A stretch of DNA of 22,249 nt from positions 1 to 22,249 of the forward strand of contig JABHFC010000107.1 of assembly GCA_018676275.1 (NCBI GenBank). Direction: 5' to 3'. Both the position numbers and the translations under genes were made by a program. The first letter of the stretch is position 1; each line of letters begins with the position of its first letter. Source of the stretch: Gammaproteobacteria bacterium. GTDB lineage: Bacteria > Pseudomonadota > Gammaproteobacteria > Eutrophobiales > Eutrophobiaceae. The notes under the pieces were generated by a model. The model worked only from the letters and a program-made list of their open reading frames with translations. It was not told the origin of the DNA and made no database searches. Positions 22,221-22,249 of this stretch are shown piece after piece.

Positions 22221-22249
22221 ATGGAGCAACTCGAACAGCCGCTCAAACC
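22221..22249 (+). CDS. rpoD: RNA polymerase sigma factor RpoD, first nine codons only
   Basis: An ATG at 22221, with a weak AGAGAT about nine bases upstream, opens the frame MEQLEQPLK to the window edge. Only nine residues can be read, so the call rests on position: rpoD follows dnaG in this operon in nearly all gammaproteobacteria. Confidence 0.7.

Overview
The window looks like a chromosomal segment of a gammaproteobacterium, probably free-living and respiratory. Two housekeeping blocks support this: rpe-gph-trpG, and folK-folB / plsY / tsaD / rpsU-yqeY-dnaG-rpoD, the latter being the classic gammaproteobacterial macromolecular-synthesis neighbourhood. Moderate GC, FNR-type sites and a RAYT/REP-like palindrome fit the same picture. 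I see no rRNA, tRNA, CRISPR array, insertion sequence or prophage gene.

Left third (1-7000, mostly minus strand): an accessory metabolic region. It runs from a truncated sodium:solute symporter, a glutathione S-transferase and a GNAT-VOC fusion protein, through a 338-base gap that holds a possible 43-residue membrane peptide, to a tightly coupled operon. In transcription order that operon is a Tat-exported FAD-dependent oxidoreductase, a 3-hydroxyacyl-CoA dehydrogenase-family protein and a very small secreted cytochrome c. A spinster-type MFS transporter lies upstream of it. The exported flavoprotein and mini-cytochrome suggest a periplasmic dehydrogenase feeding the respiratory chain.

Middle (7000-13500): a nitronate monooxygenase-like flavoprotein (plus strand) converges on a four-gene minus-strand operon (exported cyclase-family hydrolase, deazaflavin-type DUF385 protein, MOSC protein, hotdog thioesterase). 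Between them is a perfect 32-bp inverted repeat whose outer ends supply both genes' TAA stop codons. Then comes a membrane-centred minus-strand run: DUF3530-type alpha/beta hydrolase, DUF4870 protein, SPFH protein (QmcA-like), NfeD protein and a Mpo1/DUF962 protein, with the last three almost certainly co-translated.

Right part (13600-22249): rpe, gph and a trpG/pabA gene that lacks the usual trpE before it and trpD/trpC after it. Next is a secreted cytochrome c behind a near-ideal FNR/ANR-dependent promoter (perfect TTGAT-N4-ATCAA box at the class II distance from a TATATT hexamer), a small lipoprotein, folB-folK, plsY, tsaD, rpsU, yqeY, dnaG, and the first codons of rpoD at the window edge.

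Starts were adjusted wherever an in-frame ATG with a better ribosome-binding site or a family-typical N-terminus was visible. All functional calls come from motif and family recognition by eye; no searches were run.
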